NCBI GenBank assembly: GCA_002454815.1
Contig: DKJL01000002.1
Location: 1-32,739 of the forward strand
Length of the DNA stretch: 32,739 nucleotides
Source of the DNA: Flavobacteriales bacterium UBA6693
GTDB lineage: Bacteria; Bacteroidota; Bacteroidia; Flavobacteriales; Weeksellaceae
Reading direction: 5' to 3'
In this document: one piece after another, positions 23,036-31,289 of the stretch
Layout: every line of letters begins with the position of its first letter
Numbering within the stretch: the first letter of the stretch is position 1
Position numbers and translations under genes: made by a program
Notes under the pieces: model-generated
Databases searched by the model: none
Told to the model about the DNA's origin: nothing
The model's input: only the letters and a program-made list of their open reading frames with translations

Positions 23036-25246
23036 TTATTTAGTACGTGTTTTTATGTCTTTATCCGCGCTGTCGATATCGCGGACTTTTTTGACTTTCT
23101 GATTTCCGAAGTTGTAAACAATCGTAAGTTCTACCGCTTGGTTATATTGATTTTGGTTGATGTAATTGTAATTGCCGTTATCCTGATAATCTTCGATGAT
23201 AATTTTATTTGTATTCAGGACGTCATTCACGCCAAGAGAAAAAGTCCATTGGTTCCACAATTTTTTCAGACTCAGATCAAGGCTCATGAGGCTTTGCAGT
23301 TTTCCCAGTTCTATTTGTTGCTGATCGACATAGAAATAATTGGCTCCCAAAAACCAGGTTTTCTTTTTATCCAGCTGCAGATTGTTATTTGTTTGCAGCA
23401 CGAAGCTTGTCGATTTCTGATGATTTTCGTACAATGGGAAAATATCTCCGGTCAGCGGATCCGTATTTAAGCTTCCGTTGTTGATATTCCTTTGCAGTCC
23501 GACATTAAAGTTACTGGAAAGGTAACCTTTGAAAAAACTTTTCTGCATTCCTACCATGGCGCTCATCTCCTGGGTATCACCGAAATTCGTGCGTATATAG
23601 CGCAACTGGTTTTTGCCTTCAATAACGCCCTGAAGCGGTACCTGCGTAATATCGTCTTTGGTGAGGCTGTGACTCAGGATCAGAAAATACGCACTCTTAT
23701 ACATATACGTGAGCTCATGATTGTAGACGGAGGAAGCTTTTACAAAAGGGTTGTTTTGGGTATAATTAAATTCTGTCAGGATATTTCTAACGGGATTCAG
23801 TTCCCAAAAACTTGGTCTGCGCATACGGCTGGAGAACGCATACGAAAGGTTATTGTTTTCGCTGATTGCATAGTTTAAACTCAGATACGGCAATATTTTG
23901 TCATAATCCCGCTTGATGTTGCGTAAGTTTTCATCCTGCGCATCGTCAGATCTTCCCAGACTGTTGGTGACCTCATAGCGCGCGCCTATCTTTCCGGAAA
24001 ATTTTGGCGAAAGTGTTTTTTCCACCGTCACATAAGCGCCGAAAATATCTTCATCGTATAAAAAATGGTTGGGCTGGCGAAGGGTATTTCCGGTCAAAGC
24101 GTTGAAAGCATCGTATTTCGTGTCATTATCCGTCTTGGTTTTGTTATAGTTTGCGCCCATGGCAACACTCAGGTTACCTTTAAATTTTTGAACATAATCC
24201 GCTGTGGAGGAAAAGTTGTTGATCAACTGTGGCTGTTCCTGGTAAATCGTCAGATAGGTCCCGTTGTCATTACGGTTTTCATCAGACGCAATGGTTCTGT
24301 TGTTCGCCGTCTGCATTCTTTTGTATAGTAGGCCGGCAACATTCAGGTTCAGCTTGCTTCCCAGTGAATCGGTTTTAAGTTGGTAATTGAGGTTTAGGGA
24401 GTTGTTATAGGTCCGCGCATTTTCTTTGCTTTTCGTCCAGGTATATTCCGGTGCTGCAGCATCTGCATAAGTGGCGACGTTAAAAAGATTTGAGGTAGAA
24501 TTATAACTTCGGTTCGCACGCGAATTGTAGGTCAGCGCCACACTGCTTTTGTCATTCAGCTCATAATCAATATTAAGGTATCCGCCGAGATTCAGGTTGG
24601 GATCAGTAATGTAGCCTTCAGTCTGGTTGGTGGCGGCAGCATTACCGTTCTTCAGCGTATAATGTTGTTGCTGGATATTCTGGCTCGTATTGATATTGGT
24701 ATTTACGCCCAGCGGGCCTTTTCTGAAATTAAGACTCACGCCGGCGCCGGAAGCGTTATAATAATTCTGTTGATTAAACATGCGCATGTTGCCATTGAGG
24801 CCGTCACCTGTTTTTTTCTTCAGCACAATGTTGATGATGCCGTCCGACGATTCTACTTTATACTCGCTGCCCGGCGTGGTGATGACTTCGATGCGCTGGA
24901 TATTTTCAGCCGGCGTATTTTTCAGAAACTGCTCGAGCCCGTCGGCATCCATGTGTGTTTCTCTGCCGTTAAGATAGATCACCGCTCTGGATTTTCCCGC
25001 TATCTTCAATGTTTTATCATCGGTAGAAGACACCAGCGGCGTTTCTTTCAACAGACCAAAAGCGGTATTTCCTTTCGCCACCGGCGCTGCGGCAACATCA
25101 TAGATGAAACGGTCGCTGGTTTTCTTAAAAACTTTTTTGGTGAGTTTCACTTCCTGAATAGTCTGCACATTGGCAGAATCCTTAGTTTGTTGCGCTACCG
25201 CCAAGGTCGCGGACAAAAGAGCAAGTGTGAAGGTTATTTTTTTCAT
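23036..25246 (-). CDS. TonB-dependent-type outer-membrane receptor (OMP_b-brl_3 family)
   Basis: A 736-residue outer-membrane protein with a clear signal peptide (MKKITFTLALLSATLAVAQ). A plug domain spans about 45-160, including 'RAVIYLNGRETHMDADGLE' and 'IQRIEVITTPGSEYKVESS', then 'IINIVLKKK' leads into a 22-strand-type barrel (about 170-715). The N-terminal carboxypeptidase-regulatory beta-sandwich seen in many relatives is missing, so the protein starts almost directly with the plug. The barrel is followed by a charged tail (DIDSADKDIKTRTK) instead of a terminal aromatic residue. No partner lipoprotein of SusD type is present, so this is not a SusCD system. The substrate is unknown. Its promoter region has repeated half-sites, suggesting specific regulation. 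Confidence 0.9.
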   Translation of the reverse strand: MKKITFTLALLSATLAVAQQTKDSANVQTIQEVKLTKKVFKKTSDRFIYDVAAAPVAKGNTAFGLLKETPLVSSTDDKTLKIAGKSRAVIYLNGRETHMDADGLEQFLKNTPAENIQRIEVITTPGSEYKVESSDGIINIVLKKKTGDGLNGNMRMFNQQNYYNASGAGVSLNFRKGPLGVNTNINTSQNIQQQHYTLKNGNAAATNQTEGYITDPNLNLGGYLNIDYELNDKSSVALTYNSRANRSYNSTSNLFNVATYADAAAPEYTWTKSKENARTYNNSLNLNYQLKTDSLGSKLNLNVAGLLYKRMQTANNRTIASDENRNDNGTYLTIYQEQPQLINNFSSTADYVQKFKGNLSVAMGANYNKTKTDNDTKYDAFNALTGNTLRQPNHFLYDEDIFGAYVTVEKTLSPKFSGKIGARYEVTNSLGRSDDAQDENLRNIKRDYDKILPYLSLNYAISENNNLSYAFSSRMRRPSFWELNPVRNILTEFNYTQNNPFVKASSVYNHELTYMYKSAYFLILSHSLTKDDITQVPLQGVIEGKNQLRYIRTNFGDTQEMSAMVGMQKSFFKGYLSSNFNVGLQRNINNGSLNTDPLTGDIFPLYENHQKSTSFVLQTNNNLQLDKKKTWFLGANYFYVDQQQIELGKLQSLMSLDLSLKKLWNQWTFSLGVNDVLNTNKIIIEDYQDNGNYNYINQNQYNQAVELTIVYNFGNQKVKKVRDIDSADKDIKTRTK

Positions 25247-25301
25247 GGTATTAGTTTTTTAATGTTACGAAGTTTCTTTAAGGTGTTCCTTGTAAGTCAT
25301 G

Positions 25302-25333
25302 CAAAGATATATTATTTTACCAGTATTATGCAA
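25302..25333 (-). promoter_or_regulatory. Receptor gene promoter
   Basis: On the minus strand TATCTTTG (25309-25302) and TTG (25333-25331), spaced 21 nt, fit the consensus. The gene starts 55 nt downstream. The -33 TTG lies inside the inverted repeat GTATT-N4-AATAC. Confidence 0.6.
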
Positions 25334-25363
25334 TACAAAGTAGTATAATAATTGACTGGTATT
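25318..25363. promoter_or_regulatory. Candidate operator: repeated ACYRGTATT half-sites
   Basis: ACCAGTATT (25319-25327) and ACTGGTATT (25355-25363) are direct near-repeats 36 bp apart. GTATT (25323-25327) and AATAC (25332-25336) form an inverted repeat with a 4-nt spacer over the receptor -33 region. TACCAGT (25318-25324) and ACTGGTA (25355-25361) are also perfect inverted complements. A dimeric repressor or activator is plausible; none is encoded in the window. Confidence 0.4.
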
Positions 25364-25455
25364 GTATATCATATTGATAACCAGAGATAAAAATTTGCTA
25401 TTTTTTCTCTGCTTCATTTACATTTACTTGACAATTTGAGATTTAAGAACATTAC

Positions 25456-25480
25456 ATCACTAGTGATAATCTAAGATTAT
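25456..25480. promoter_or_regulatory. Two overlapping palindromes upstream of the DUF892-catalase operon
   Basis: ATCACTAGTGAT (25456-25467) is a perfect 12-bp palindrome. ATAATCT-A-AGATTAT (25466-25480) is a perfect 7+1+7 inverted repeat sharing its first two bases with it. They lie 112 to 137 nt before the DUF892 start and may be a regulator-binding region for the peroxide-defence operon. Confidence 0.4.
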
Positions 25481-25592
25481 GCTTCTTTTTTGGTTTAAAA
25501 GTTGATGCACTTCAACGCTGAATCAGAGCCAGTTAAAATAAAATATCCTGCTTTTTTCCGCAAAATTCCAAAACCACATAAAAATTAATAGA

Positions 25593-26162
25593 ATGAAAAC
25601 AAAAAAGACCGGCGCAGCAGCGCAAAAAGCCCAAGGAACATCAGTTGCGTCATTACGCGACCTTTTTCTTGATTCCATGAGAAACACCTACTACGCAGAA
25701 CAGCAACTGGTGTCTACCTTGCCGGATATGCTGGAAAATGCCACAGACGCAAAATTAAAAACAGCCATCAAAGATCACCTCGTTCAAACGAAGGAACAAG
25801 TGGAGCGGCTCGAAAAAGCTTTTAATGTGCTAGGCGAATCAGCGGAAGCAAAACAGTGCCCCGCGATTGACGGCATTATTACTGCTGGAAATTCCATAAT
25901 GGAAAACACTGTTTCTGGACCGGTTCGCGACGCCGGCATTATCGCTGCGGCGCAGAAAGTAGAACATTATGAAATCGCCGCGTACGGCACGCTGGCTGCC
26001 TATGCGAAAACTTTAAATGAACGCACTGTGTTGGATCTTCTGTTGAAAACGCTAGGCGAAGAAAAGAAATCGGATACGCTGCTAAGTTATATCGCCGACA
26101 CGAATCTGAATTCCCAGGCGGTGGACGACGAAGTACAATCCAAAGATCTTAATGCCGTATAG
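25593..26162 (+). CDS. Ferritin-like DUF892 (YciE/YciF-type) protein
   Basis: A 189-residue four-helix-bundle protein. The first 18 residues are a flexible Lys/Ala-rich tail, then the DUF892 domain (about 19-170). Metal-site candidates follow the ferritin-like pattern: Glu36 (YYAEQQL), Glu68 (HLVQTKEQ), the motif EHYEIAAYG with Glu124, His125 and Glu127, and Glu156/Glu157 (LGEEKKSD). Family members are induced by stress and often sit beside catalases, and a diiron centre has been seen in structures. Here the catalase gene starts 21 nt downstream, so the pair is very likely one operon for peroxide or desiccation stress. The exact reaction is not established. Confidence 0.9.
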   Translation: MKTKKTGAAAQKAQGTSVASLRDLFLDSMRNTYYAEQQLVSTLPDMLENATDAKLKTAIKDHLVQTKEQVERLEKAFNVLGESAEAKQCPAIDGIITAGNSIMENTVSGPVRDAGIIAAAQKVEHYEIAAYGTLAAYAKTLNERTVLDLLLKTLGEEKKSDTLLSYIADTNLNSQAVDDEVQSKDLNAV

Positions 26163-26183
26163 TAACCGTTAACACTACACATA

Positions 26184-28322
26184 ATGAAAATAAATGAGCG
26201 CGCACCTTATGAAAATGGTGCTAATCCGAAGCAGGAGCAACTTGGCAAATTTACCACCGACAATAACGGCGAATTTCTCACTACGGACCAGGGTTTAAAG
26301 ATTAATGACGATCAGAACTCTCTGAAAATAAACGATCGGGGTCCAACTTTATTAGAGGATTTTATCCTTCGCGAAAAAATAACTCACTTCGATCACGAGC
26401 GGATTCCCGAACGGGTCGTGCACGCGCGAGGTTCCGGCGCACACGGCGTTTTCGAACTGTATAAAGCCATGGGCAAGTACACCAAAGCCAAATTTCTAAA
26501 CGATACCTCGATCAAAACACCGGTTTTTGTACGATTTTCTACCGTCGCCGGTTTTCGCGGTTCCACGGATCTCCCACGCGATATACGCGGTTTCGCGGTA
26601 AAATTTTATACTCAGGAAGGAAATTATGATCTCGTCGGCAACAATACACCCGTATTTTTTATTCAGGATGCCACCAAGTTTCCCGATCTGATACATGCGG
26701 TAAAGCCTGAACCGCATAACGAAATCCCGCAGGCCGCCTCAGCGCACGATACTTTTTGGGATTTTATCTCACTCATGCCCGAAGCGATGCATAATATCAT
26801 GTGGCTCATGAGCGACCGCGCCATTCCACGAAGTCTGCGGATGATGGAAGGATTTGGCATTCATACTTTCCGTTTTATCAACGATGAGGGAAAATCTCAC
26901 TTCGTGAAATTCCACTGGAAACCATTGCAAGGCGTGATGTCGCTCACCTGGGATGAGTCACAGCGTATTTCCGGTAAAGACCCCGATTTCCACCGTCGTG
27001 ATTTATGGGAAGCCATTGAGGAAGGTCATTATCCCGAATGGGAACTGGGCGTACAGATCGTTCCTGAAGAAGATGAGCATAAGTATGATTTTGATCTGCT
27101 CGACGCCACCAAAATTATTCCGGAAGAAATGGTGCCCGTAGAGATCATCGGTAAAATGACACTGAACCGCAATCCTGACAATTTCTTCGCCGAAACAGAA
27201 CAAGTTGCCTTTCACCCTGGCCATTTGGTTCCGGGAATCGATTTTACCAATGATCCGCTGCTGCAGGGAAGACTTTTCTCCTACACTGATACCCAAATTA
27301 CACGTTTGGGCGGACCAAATTTTCACGAAATTCCAATTAATAAATCGGTTCCTGAAGTTACCAACCATCAGCGCGACGGGATGCACCGCATGCAGATTAA
27401 TAAAGGAAAAGCGGCTTACAATCCAAATTCTATCGGCGGCGGATGTCCGTTTCAGGCGATGATTTCCGAAGGTGGATTTGCTTCTTACGAAGAACGCATT
27501 GACGGTGCGAAAATCCGCCAACGAAGTAAAAGCTTTTTCGATCATTTCAGCCAGCCGGCCTTGTTCTATCAAAGCATGAGCGATCATGAAAAACGTCACA
27601 TTCAGAATGCTTTTTCTTTTGAACTGGGTAAAGTAAAAATTGTTCCGATCCGCCAGCGGATGGTCAATACGCTTTTAGAAGTTAATGAAGAACTTGCCAA
27701 CATTGTCGCGGATAAATTAGGTTTAAAGGCCCAACGTTTGCCCCAGCCGATGACCGACAGTATACCGGCGGACGGCAGCCTCGCGCATCACCATTCATTC
27801 AAAAATAAATTGCCGCTGGACAGTGCTCCATCATTAAGCATGGCGACAAAAACCGCAGATAACATCCGCGCACGCCGTATCGCGCTCCTTACCGCCGATG
27901 GTGTGGAAGACGAAGCCTTCACCAAAGTAAAAAAACAACTGCATGATCTGGATGCGATGGTAATGGTGATTGCGCCCCACCACGGTTTTGTGAAAACCGC
28001 TTCCGGCGACGAATATCCGGTGGACGAAACATTCCTCACAGGCGCGTCTGTTGTTTTTGATGCCGTGTACATTCCCGGCGGAGACAGCCTTAAAATTTTA
28101 AGCAAGGATGCCGAAGCGGTGCATTTTGTAGCGGAAGCCTTCAAACACTGCAAACCGGTGGGCGGTACCCAGGAAAGCAAAGACTTCATTAAGATGGCTT
28201 TGAAGGGAATTAAATTGCCTGCAGCCGGCGTTTCGGTTACGGGTGATCTCCAGGATTTTGTAAATGATCTTTTACAGCACCGTTTTTGGGAACGTGAGCT
28301 GATGCCGCAAGTACCGGCTTAG
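26184..28322 (+). CDS. katE: Large-subunit (clade 2, HPII-type) catalase with C-terminal DJ-1/PfpI-like domain
   Basis: A 712-residue monofunctional haem catalase that splits hydrogen peroxide to water and oxygen. Active-site residues are His80 (ERVVHARGSGAHG), an Asn in DLVGNN (149-154) and the haem-ligand Tyr367 (RLFSYTDTQ). The core runs to about residue 500. Residues of about 563-712 form a flavodoxin/DJ-1-like domain (IALLTADGVEDE, 'VYIPGGDSL', 'KPVGGTQESKDF') with no cysteine at the nucleophile elbow, as in E. coli HPII where it is structural. Clade 2 catalases are very stable and tend to be stationary-phase enzymes. It is co-transcribed with the DUF892 protein and ends at a strong terminator. 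Confidence 0.95.
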   Translation: MKINERAPYENGANPKQEQLGKFTTDNNGEFLTTDQGLKINDDQNSLKINDRGPTLLEDFILREKITHFDHERIPERVVHARGSGAHGVFELYKAMGKYTKAKFLNDTSIKTPVFVRFSTVAGFRGSTDLPRDIRGFAVKFYTQEGNYDLVGNNTPVFFIQDATKFPDLIHAVKPEPHNEIPQAASAHDTFWDFISLMPEAMHNIMWLMSDRAIPRSLRMMEGFGIHTFRFINDEGKSHFVKFHWKPLQGVMSLTWDESQRISGKDPDFHRRDLWEAIEEGHYPEWELGVQIVPEEDEHKYDFDLLDATKIIPEEMVPVEIIGKMTLNRNPDNFFAETEQVAFHPGHLVPGIDFTNDPLLQGRLFSYTDTQITRLGGPNFHEIPINKSVPEVTNHQRDGMHRMQINKGKAAYNPNSIGGGCPFQAMISEGGFASYEERIDGAKIRQRSKSFFDHFSQPALFYQSMSDHEKRHIQNAFSFELGKVKIVPIRQRMVNTLLEVNEELANIVADKLGLKAQRLPQPMTDSIPADGSLAHHHSFKNKLPLDSAPSLSMATKTADNIRARRIALLTADGVEDEAFTKVKKQLHDLDAMVMVIAPHHGFVKTASGDEYPVDETFLTGASVVFDAVYIPGGDSLKILSKDAEAVHFVAEAFKHCKPVGGTQESKDFIKMALKGIKLPAAGVSVTGDLQDFVNDLLQHRFWERELMPQVPA

Positions 28323-28327
28323 AATAC

Positions 28328-28358
28328 AAAAAAGGCTTCCAGTTGAGGAAGCCTTTTT
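28328..28358. terminator. Bidirectional terminator after katE
   Basis: AAAAAGGCTTCC (28329-28340) and GGAAGCCTTTTT (28347-28358) form a perfect 12-bp stem around AGTTGA. The symmetrical A and T ends let it work for katE (+) and for the convergent DUF3817 gene (-), whose stop is 12 nt away. Confidence 0.88.
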
Positions 28359-28369
28359 AGATTTAAATA

Positions 28370-28711
28370 TTATTCGCGGTCCAGCCGGGCAAGTTTTTTC
28401 TCCACCCAAATAGTGGCAAAGGGAAAGAAAGCGGCAAGCAACGCAAAGACCGTATCTTCGTCGTCCCAGCGGTATATTTCTCGCGCTTTAATTAAAAGCA
28501 ATAAATACAGCGTGAAAAATAAACCGTGTATATTACCGATGATAATGATAAAAATGGTGGACCACAGACCATCCGGATCGTAACGCTTCCAAACCATCGC
28601 TATACAGTACAACAGAAAACAGGAGATGGCTTCTGCCACACAAATCGCGTTAAACCATTTAATGATCTGCTCCGTAGAATATTTTGAGAAAAAATTGTCG
28701 ATAAATTTCAT
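28370..28711 (-). CDS. DUF3817 integral membrane protein
   Basis: A 113-residue membrane protein with three hydrophobic segments (about 20-40, 50-75 and 88-103). It has the DUF3817 layout: 'AICVAEAISCFLLYCIAM' in the first helix, the conserved 'GNIHGLFFTLYL' in the second, and 'FALLAAFFPFATIWVEKKL' in the third. The family is common in Bacteroidota and Actinobacteria and its role is unknown. A TACTTTTG box 24 nt upstream suggests its own promoter. It lies 51 nt downstream of nadD on the same strand, so read-through is also possible. Confidence 0.85.
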   Translation of the reverse strand: MKFIDNFFSKYSTEQIIKWFNAICVAEAISCFLLYCIAMVWKRYDPDGLWSTIFIIIIGNIHGLFFTLYLLLLIKAREIYRWDDEDTVFALLAAFFPFATIWVEKKLARLDRE

Positions 28712-28735
28712 TATAGTAGCACATTATCTGCACTG

Positions 28736-28743
28736 CAAAAGTA
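28736..28743 (-). promoter_or_regulatory. -7 box of the DUF3817 gene
   Basis: On the minus strand this reads TACTTTTG, matching TAnnTTTG, 24 nt before the start codon in the gap after nadD. No -33 TTG is seen. Confidence 0.4.
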
Positions 28744-28762
28744 CTCAATAAATACGGGAACA

Positions 28763-29347
28763 TCAGCGGTAGAGATTGCTGCCGTCCAGGAAATCAAAAA
28801 CTTCCGGCGGGAGCATTGGCCGCACGTTTCGTCCCTGCTGAATCATCTTTCTTATTTCCGTCGCAGAAAGCTCGATAACAGGCGCGCTAACTACTGTTAC
28901 TGAGGAATCTGCAGGCATTTTCGGCGTTTTCTTTTCACCCGCAAGCAAACGTGGATAGACGATAATTTGATGATTCTTCATTAGAAGTTCTGCATTTTTC
29001 CACTTGTGTAAACCTACGAGATTATCCTCACCCATAATGAGCGCGAAGCGGTGATCGGGATATTGTTCTTTCAAATACGTCAGCGTGTCGATAGTATAAC
29101 TTGGTGTGGGTAATGAAAATTCGACGTCTGAGGCACGCATCTTTGGATAATTGGAAATAGAAAGCCGCACCATATCGAGCCGGTGATGATCATTGAGCAG
29201 AGATTTTTTATCTTTAAACGGATTTTGTGGACTGACTACAAACCACAGTTCATCCATGTCCGTATTTTCGATGATGTAATTTGCCAAAATTAAATGGCCG
29301 ATATGAACGGGATTGAAACTCCCAAAAAACAAACCTACTTTTTTCAT
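28763..29347 (-). CDS. nadD: Nicotinate-nucleotide adenylyltransferase
   Basis: A 194-residue nucleotidyltransferase that joins nicotinate mononucleotide to AMP from ATP, the penultimate step of NAD+ synthesis. The N-terminal GLFFGSFNPVHIGH (residues 5-18) carries the ATP-binding (H/T)xGH motif as HIGH. 'FVVSPQNPFK' follows, then 'FALIMGEDNL' near 102-111, and the C-terminal ISxTxxR motif appears as LSATEIR near 160-166. Length and motif order are normal. It is divergent from the orphan Omp85-like gene. Confidence 0.96.
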   Translation of the reverse strand: MKKVGLFFGSFNPVHIGHLILANYIIENTDMDELWFVVSPQNPFKDKKSLLNDHHRLDMVRLSISNYPKMRASDVEFSLPTPSYTIDTLTYLKEQYPDHRFALIMGEDNLVGLHKWKNAELLMKNHQIIVYPRLLAGEKKTPKMPADSSVTVVSAPVIELSATEIRKMIQQGRNVRPMLPPEVFDFLDGSNLYR

Positions 29348-29463
29348 AAATAATCAGAAGAAGCCAGCGCTGTGACACTTTACTATTAATCAATAAAGAT
29401 AAATAATATCTGCTACACGTACTAAAAACGGCCGATCTGAGTTTACCCCAGATAAACTACTCC

Positions 29464-31071
29464 TTGAAAATATTTTATATTTTATTTTTTACTGTCTGCA
29501 GTTGCGTTTTACTCGAAGCGCAGAAAAAAGAATATTGGCTCATCGATGTGGAGACCGATAAAAAAGTTTTGGTCAAAGATTCCAGTGCTGCGGTACGATT
29601 CCTGGATTCGCTCGCACAGAACCGCTATTATTTTACCGAAATAAAAGAGATCCGTGAAAAAAGTGGACTTACCGAAATCTTTTTTGATAAAGGACGGGAT
29701 TATAATACGGCGCAGGTTGAATTATCGCAAGAAATTGTGGGCGATCTAAAACTCCCGCGCGACTTTTATACTAATAATCTTGATTCGCTGAAAACTTCCA
29801 TCAACGAAAAATACCGGCAAAAAGGTTTCGCGTTCAACCGTGTTAAATCGCAGTTTAAAGGAATACGAGATTCTTCGCCCCAGGTTGCTCTTAGCGTAAT
29901 TAAAAATACACAGCGCAAGATCGACAAAATTGTATTGCAGGGTTATGAAAAAGTTCCCAAACGTTTTCTGAAAAATCTGCAAAACGAATTTATAGGTAAA
30001 AATTATGAAGAGAATAGGCTGATGAAAATGTCCCGCTCTCTGGACGGTCATCCATTCGTAACCTTGGAAAAGCCACCCCAAACTTTGTTTACCAAAGATT
30101 CGACACAGGTTTTCCTCTCGCTTCAAAAGAAAAAATCAAACAGCTTTGACGGAATTATCGGCTTCGGAAATGATCAGCGCGAAAAGTTCAGCTTCAATGG
30201 AAGTTTAAATGTTAATTTCCAAAATATGTTCAATGGCTTTGAGACGGTAAATATTTTCTGGCAGCGGAATCCCGATAAAGGCCAGACATTTAATCTGCAA
30301 ACCGATGTGCCTTATCTTTTCGGCTCTAATGTTGGGACCAATGTCAATGTAACTATTTTCCGCCAGGACAGTACTTATGCGAATGTTAAATTTGCCCCTT
30401 CCTTGTACCTGCACTTGCGAAACCACCAGAAACTTGGTTTTCGCGGCACCTTCGAAACATCGACGGTAATCGACTCGCTTTATCTGGGCGGCAGCGATTA
30501 TAATAAGCAGGGAATTGGGCTGTGGTATCAATACTCGGCTCCAACCAATATTGCGCTTTTCCGGCATAAAACGAACGTTCGCGTCGAAGCAGATTTTGTC
30601 AATGTAAATTATAACCACGATAATGTTGCTGCCAATCAGACGCAGTTTTTCTTCGCGGGCGAACACAACTTAAGGCTGTCCGGCAACCATTTTCTTAATG
30701 TACAGGCACAGCTCGCTTCATTAAATTCAACAAACGACCTTGCCGTTAATGAACTGCTGCGCTTCGGAGGCTGGAATTCTTTCCGCGGCTTCAATGAACG
30801 CTCTTTCTTCGCGAATCTCTATTATTTCGGAACGGCTGAATACCGATATTTAGTCGGCGAACAGGCCTTTTTTGACGTCTTCGGGCAGTACGGCCAGTTC
30901 CATAACAAAAATCTTGGTTTGAAACCAAAAATTTACAGTCTCGGTTTTGGCTTCAATTTTTTTCTGCCAGTCGGTCTTATGAGTCTGCAGATCTCAAACG
31001 GAAACGAATTTGGGAATCCCGTCAAATTTGCTGATACCAAAATCCATTGGGGCATACTCAGTAGATTCTAG
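29464..31071 (+). CDS. Short Omp85-superfamily (BamA/TamA-like) outer-membrane protein, orphan
   Basis: A 535-residue protein with a signal peptide (about 1-19, cleavage after LEAQ), two POTRA-like segments (about 60-145 and 150-225; 'INEKYRQKGFAFNRVKSQF', then 'IDKIVLQGYEKVPKRFLKN'), and a beta-barrel from about 230 to the terminal Phe. The conserved L6-type motif is GGWNSFRGFNERSFF near 435-449, with RGF as in Omp85 proteins. It is much shorter than BamA (about 800) or TamL (781). No passenger, lipoprotein or TamB-like partner lies nearby, so its cargo is unknown. The start is a TTG directly in front of the signal peptide; no ATG or GTG gives a better one, although an in-frame CTG lies upstream. 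Confidence 0.8.
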   Translation: MKIFYILFFTVCSCVLLEAQKKEYWLIDVETDKKVLVKDSSAAVRFLDSLAQNRYYFTEIKEIREKSGLTEIFFDKGRDYNTAQVELSQEIVGDLKLPRDFYTNNLDSLKTSINEKYRQKGFAFNRVKSQFKGIRDSSPQVALSVIKNTQRKIDKIVLQGYEKVPKRFLKNLQNEFIGKNYEENRLMKMSRSLDGHPFVTLEKPPQTLFTKDSTQVFLSLQKKKSNSFDGIIGFGNDQREKFSFNGSLNVNFQNMFNGFETVNIFWQRNPDKGQTFNLQTDVPYLFGSNVGTNVNVTIFRQDSTYANVKFAPSLYLHLRNHQKLGFRGTFETSTVIDSLYLGGSDYNKQGIGLWYQYSAPTNIALFRHKTNVRVEADFVNVNYNHDNVAANQTQFFFAGEHNLRLSGNHFLNVQAQLASLNSTNDLAVNELLRFGGWNSFRGFNERSFFANLYYFGTAEYRYLVGEQAFFDVFGQYGQFHNKNLGLKPKIYSLGFGFNFFLPVGLMSLQISNGNEFGNPVKFADTKIHWGILSRF

Positions 31072-31079
31072 GAGCATCA

Positions 31080-31190
31080 GGAATGGAATTAGTTCCGGAG
31101 ACCCGTCCAGCTGTCCACTGTATCCCGCCTTGGCGGCGGGGATGCCGTTTCCATCTGGGCTAGAAATCCGGGGCCGTTTTTCTTATTAAG
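31080..31190. repeat. Intergenic repeat-like element with a GC-rich hairpin
   Basis: This stretch is clearly more GC-rich than its surroundings. Its centre is the hairpin CCCGCC (31124-31129), loop TTGGC, GGCGGG (31135-31140). It is flanked by GTCCAGCTGTCCACTGTAT on the left and GATGCCGTTTCCATCTGGGC on the right, then a T run near 31174. I remember very similar flanks around a variable stem in intergenic spaces of many Flavobacteriia. Only one copy is present here, so repeat status cannot be shown from this window. Confidence 0.5.
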
Positions 31191-31242
31191 CAATAATACT
31201 GCGAAGCACCGGCCAATGATATTGCCGATAAAACGGTTTGCT

Positions 31243-31273
31243 TTGTTTATCTTATAGAAGAGCGGTATCTTTC
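31243..31273 (+). promoter_or_regulatory. crtY promoter
   Basis: TTG (31243-31245) and TATCTTTC (31266-31273), spaced 20 nt, match the -33/-7 consensus with one mismatch at the last base. Transcription would begin near 31278-31280, which favours the ATG at 31290 as the crtY start. Confidence 0.45.
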
Positions 31274-31289
31274 GTTATTGAATTCAACA

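Larger units (their letters stand above)
25247..25592. other. Gene-free regulatory interval between receptor and DUF892-catalase operon
   Basis: This 346-nt divergent interval holds no gene. The left part carries the receptor promoter and half-site repeats; the right part carries two adjacent palindromes. No TAnnTTTG box was found in front of the DUF892 gene, so its promoter may use another sigma factor. Confidence 0.6.

Noticed and set aside
23036..25246. Receptor considered as part of a SusCD/polysaccharide utilisation locus
   Set aside because: No SusD lipoprotein, glycoside hydrolase or sensor gene is adjacent, and the protein lacks the SusC N-terminal domain.
24662..25348. 228-codon plus-strand frame opposite the receptor start
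   Set aside because: Antisense to signal peptide, plug and promoter of the receptor; composition is not protein-like and no family is recognisable.
31083..31163. Short frame MELVPETRPAVHC... over the intergenic element
   Set aside because: It is the chance translation of the repeat-like element with its hairpin; no ribosome-binding context or conserved protein feature.
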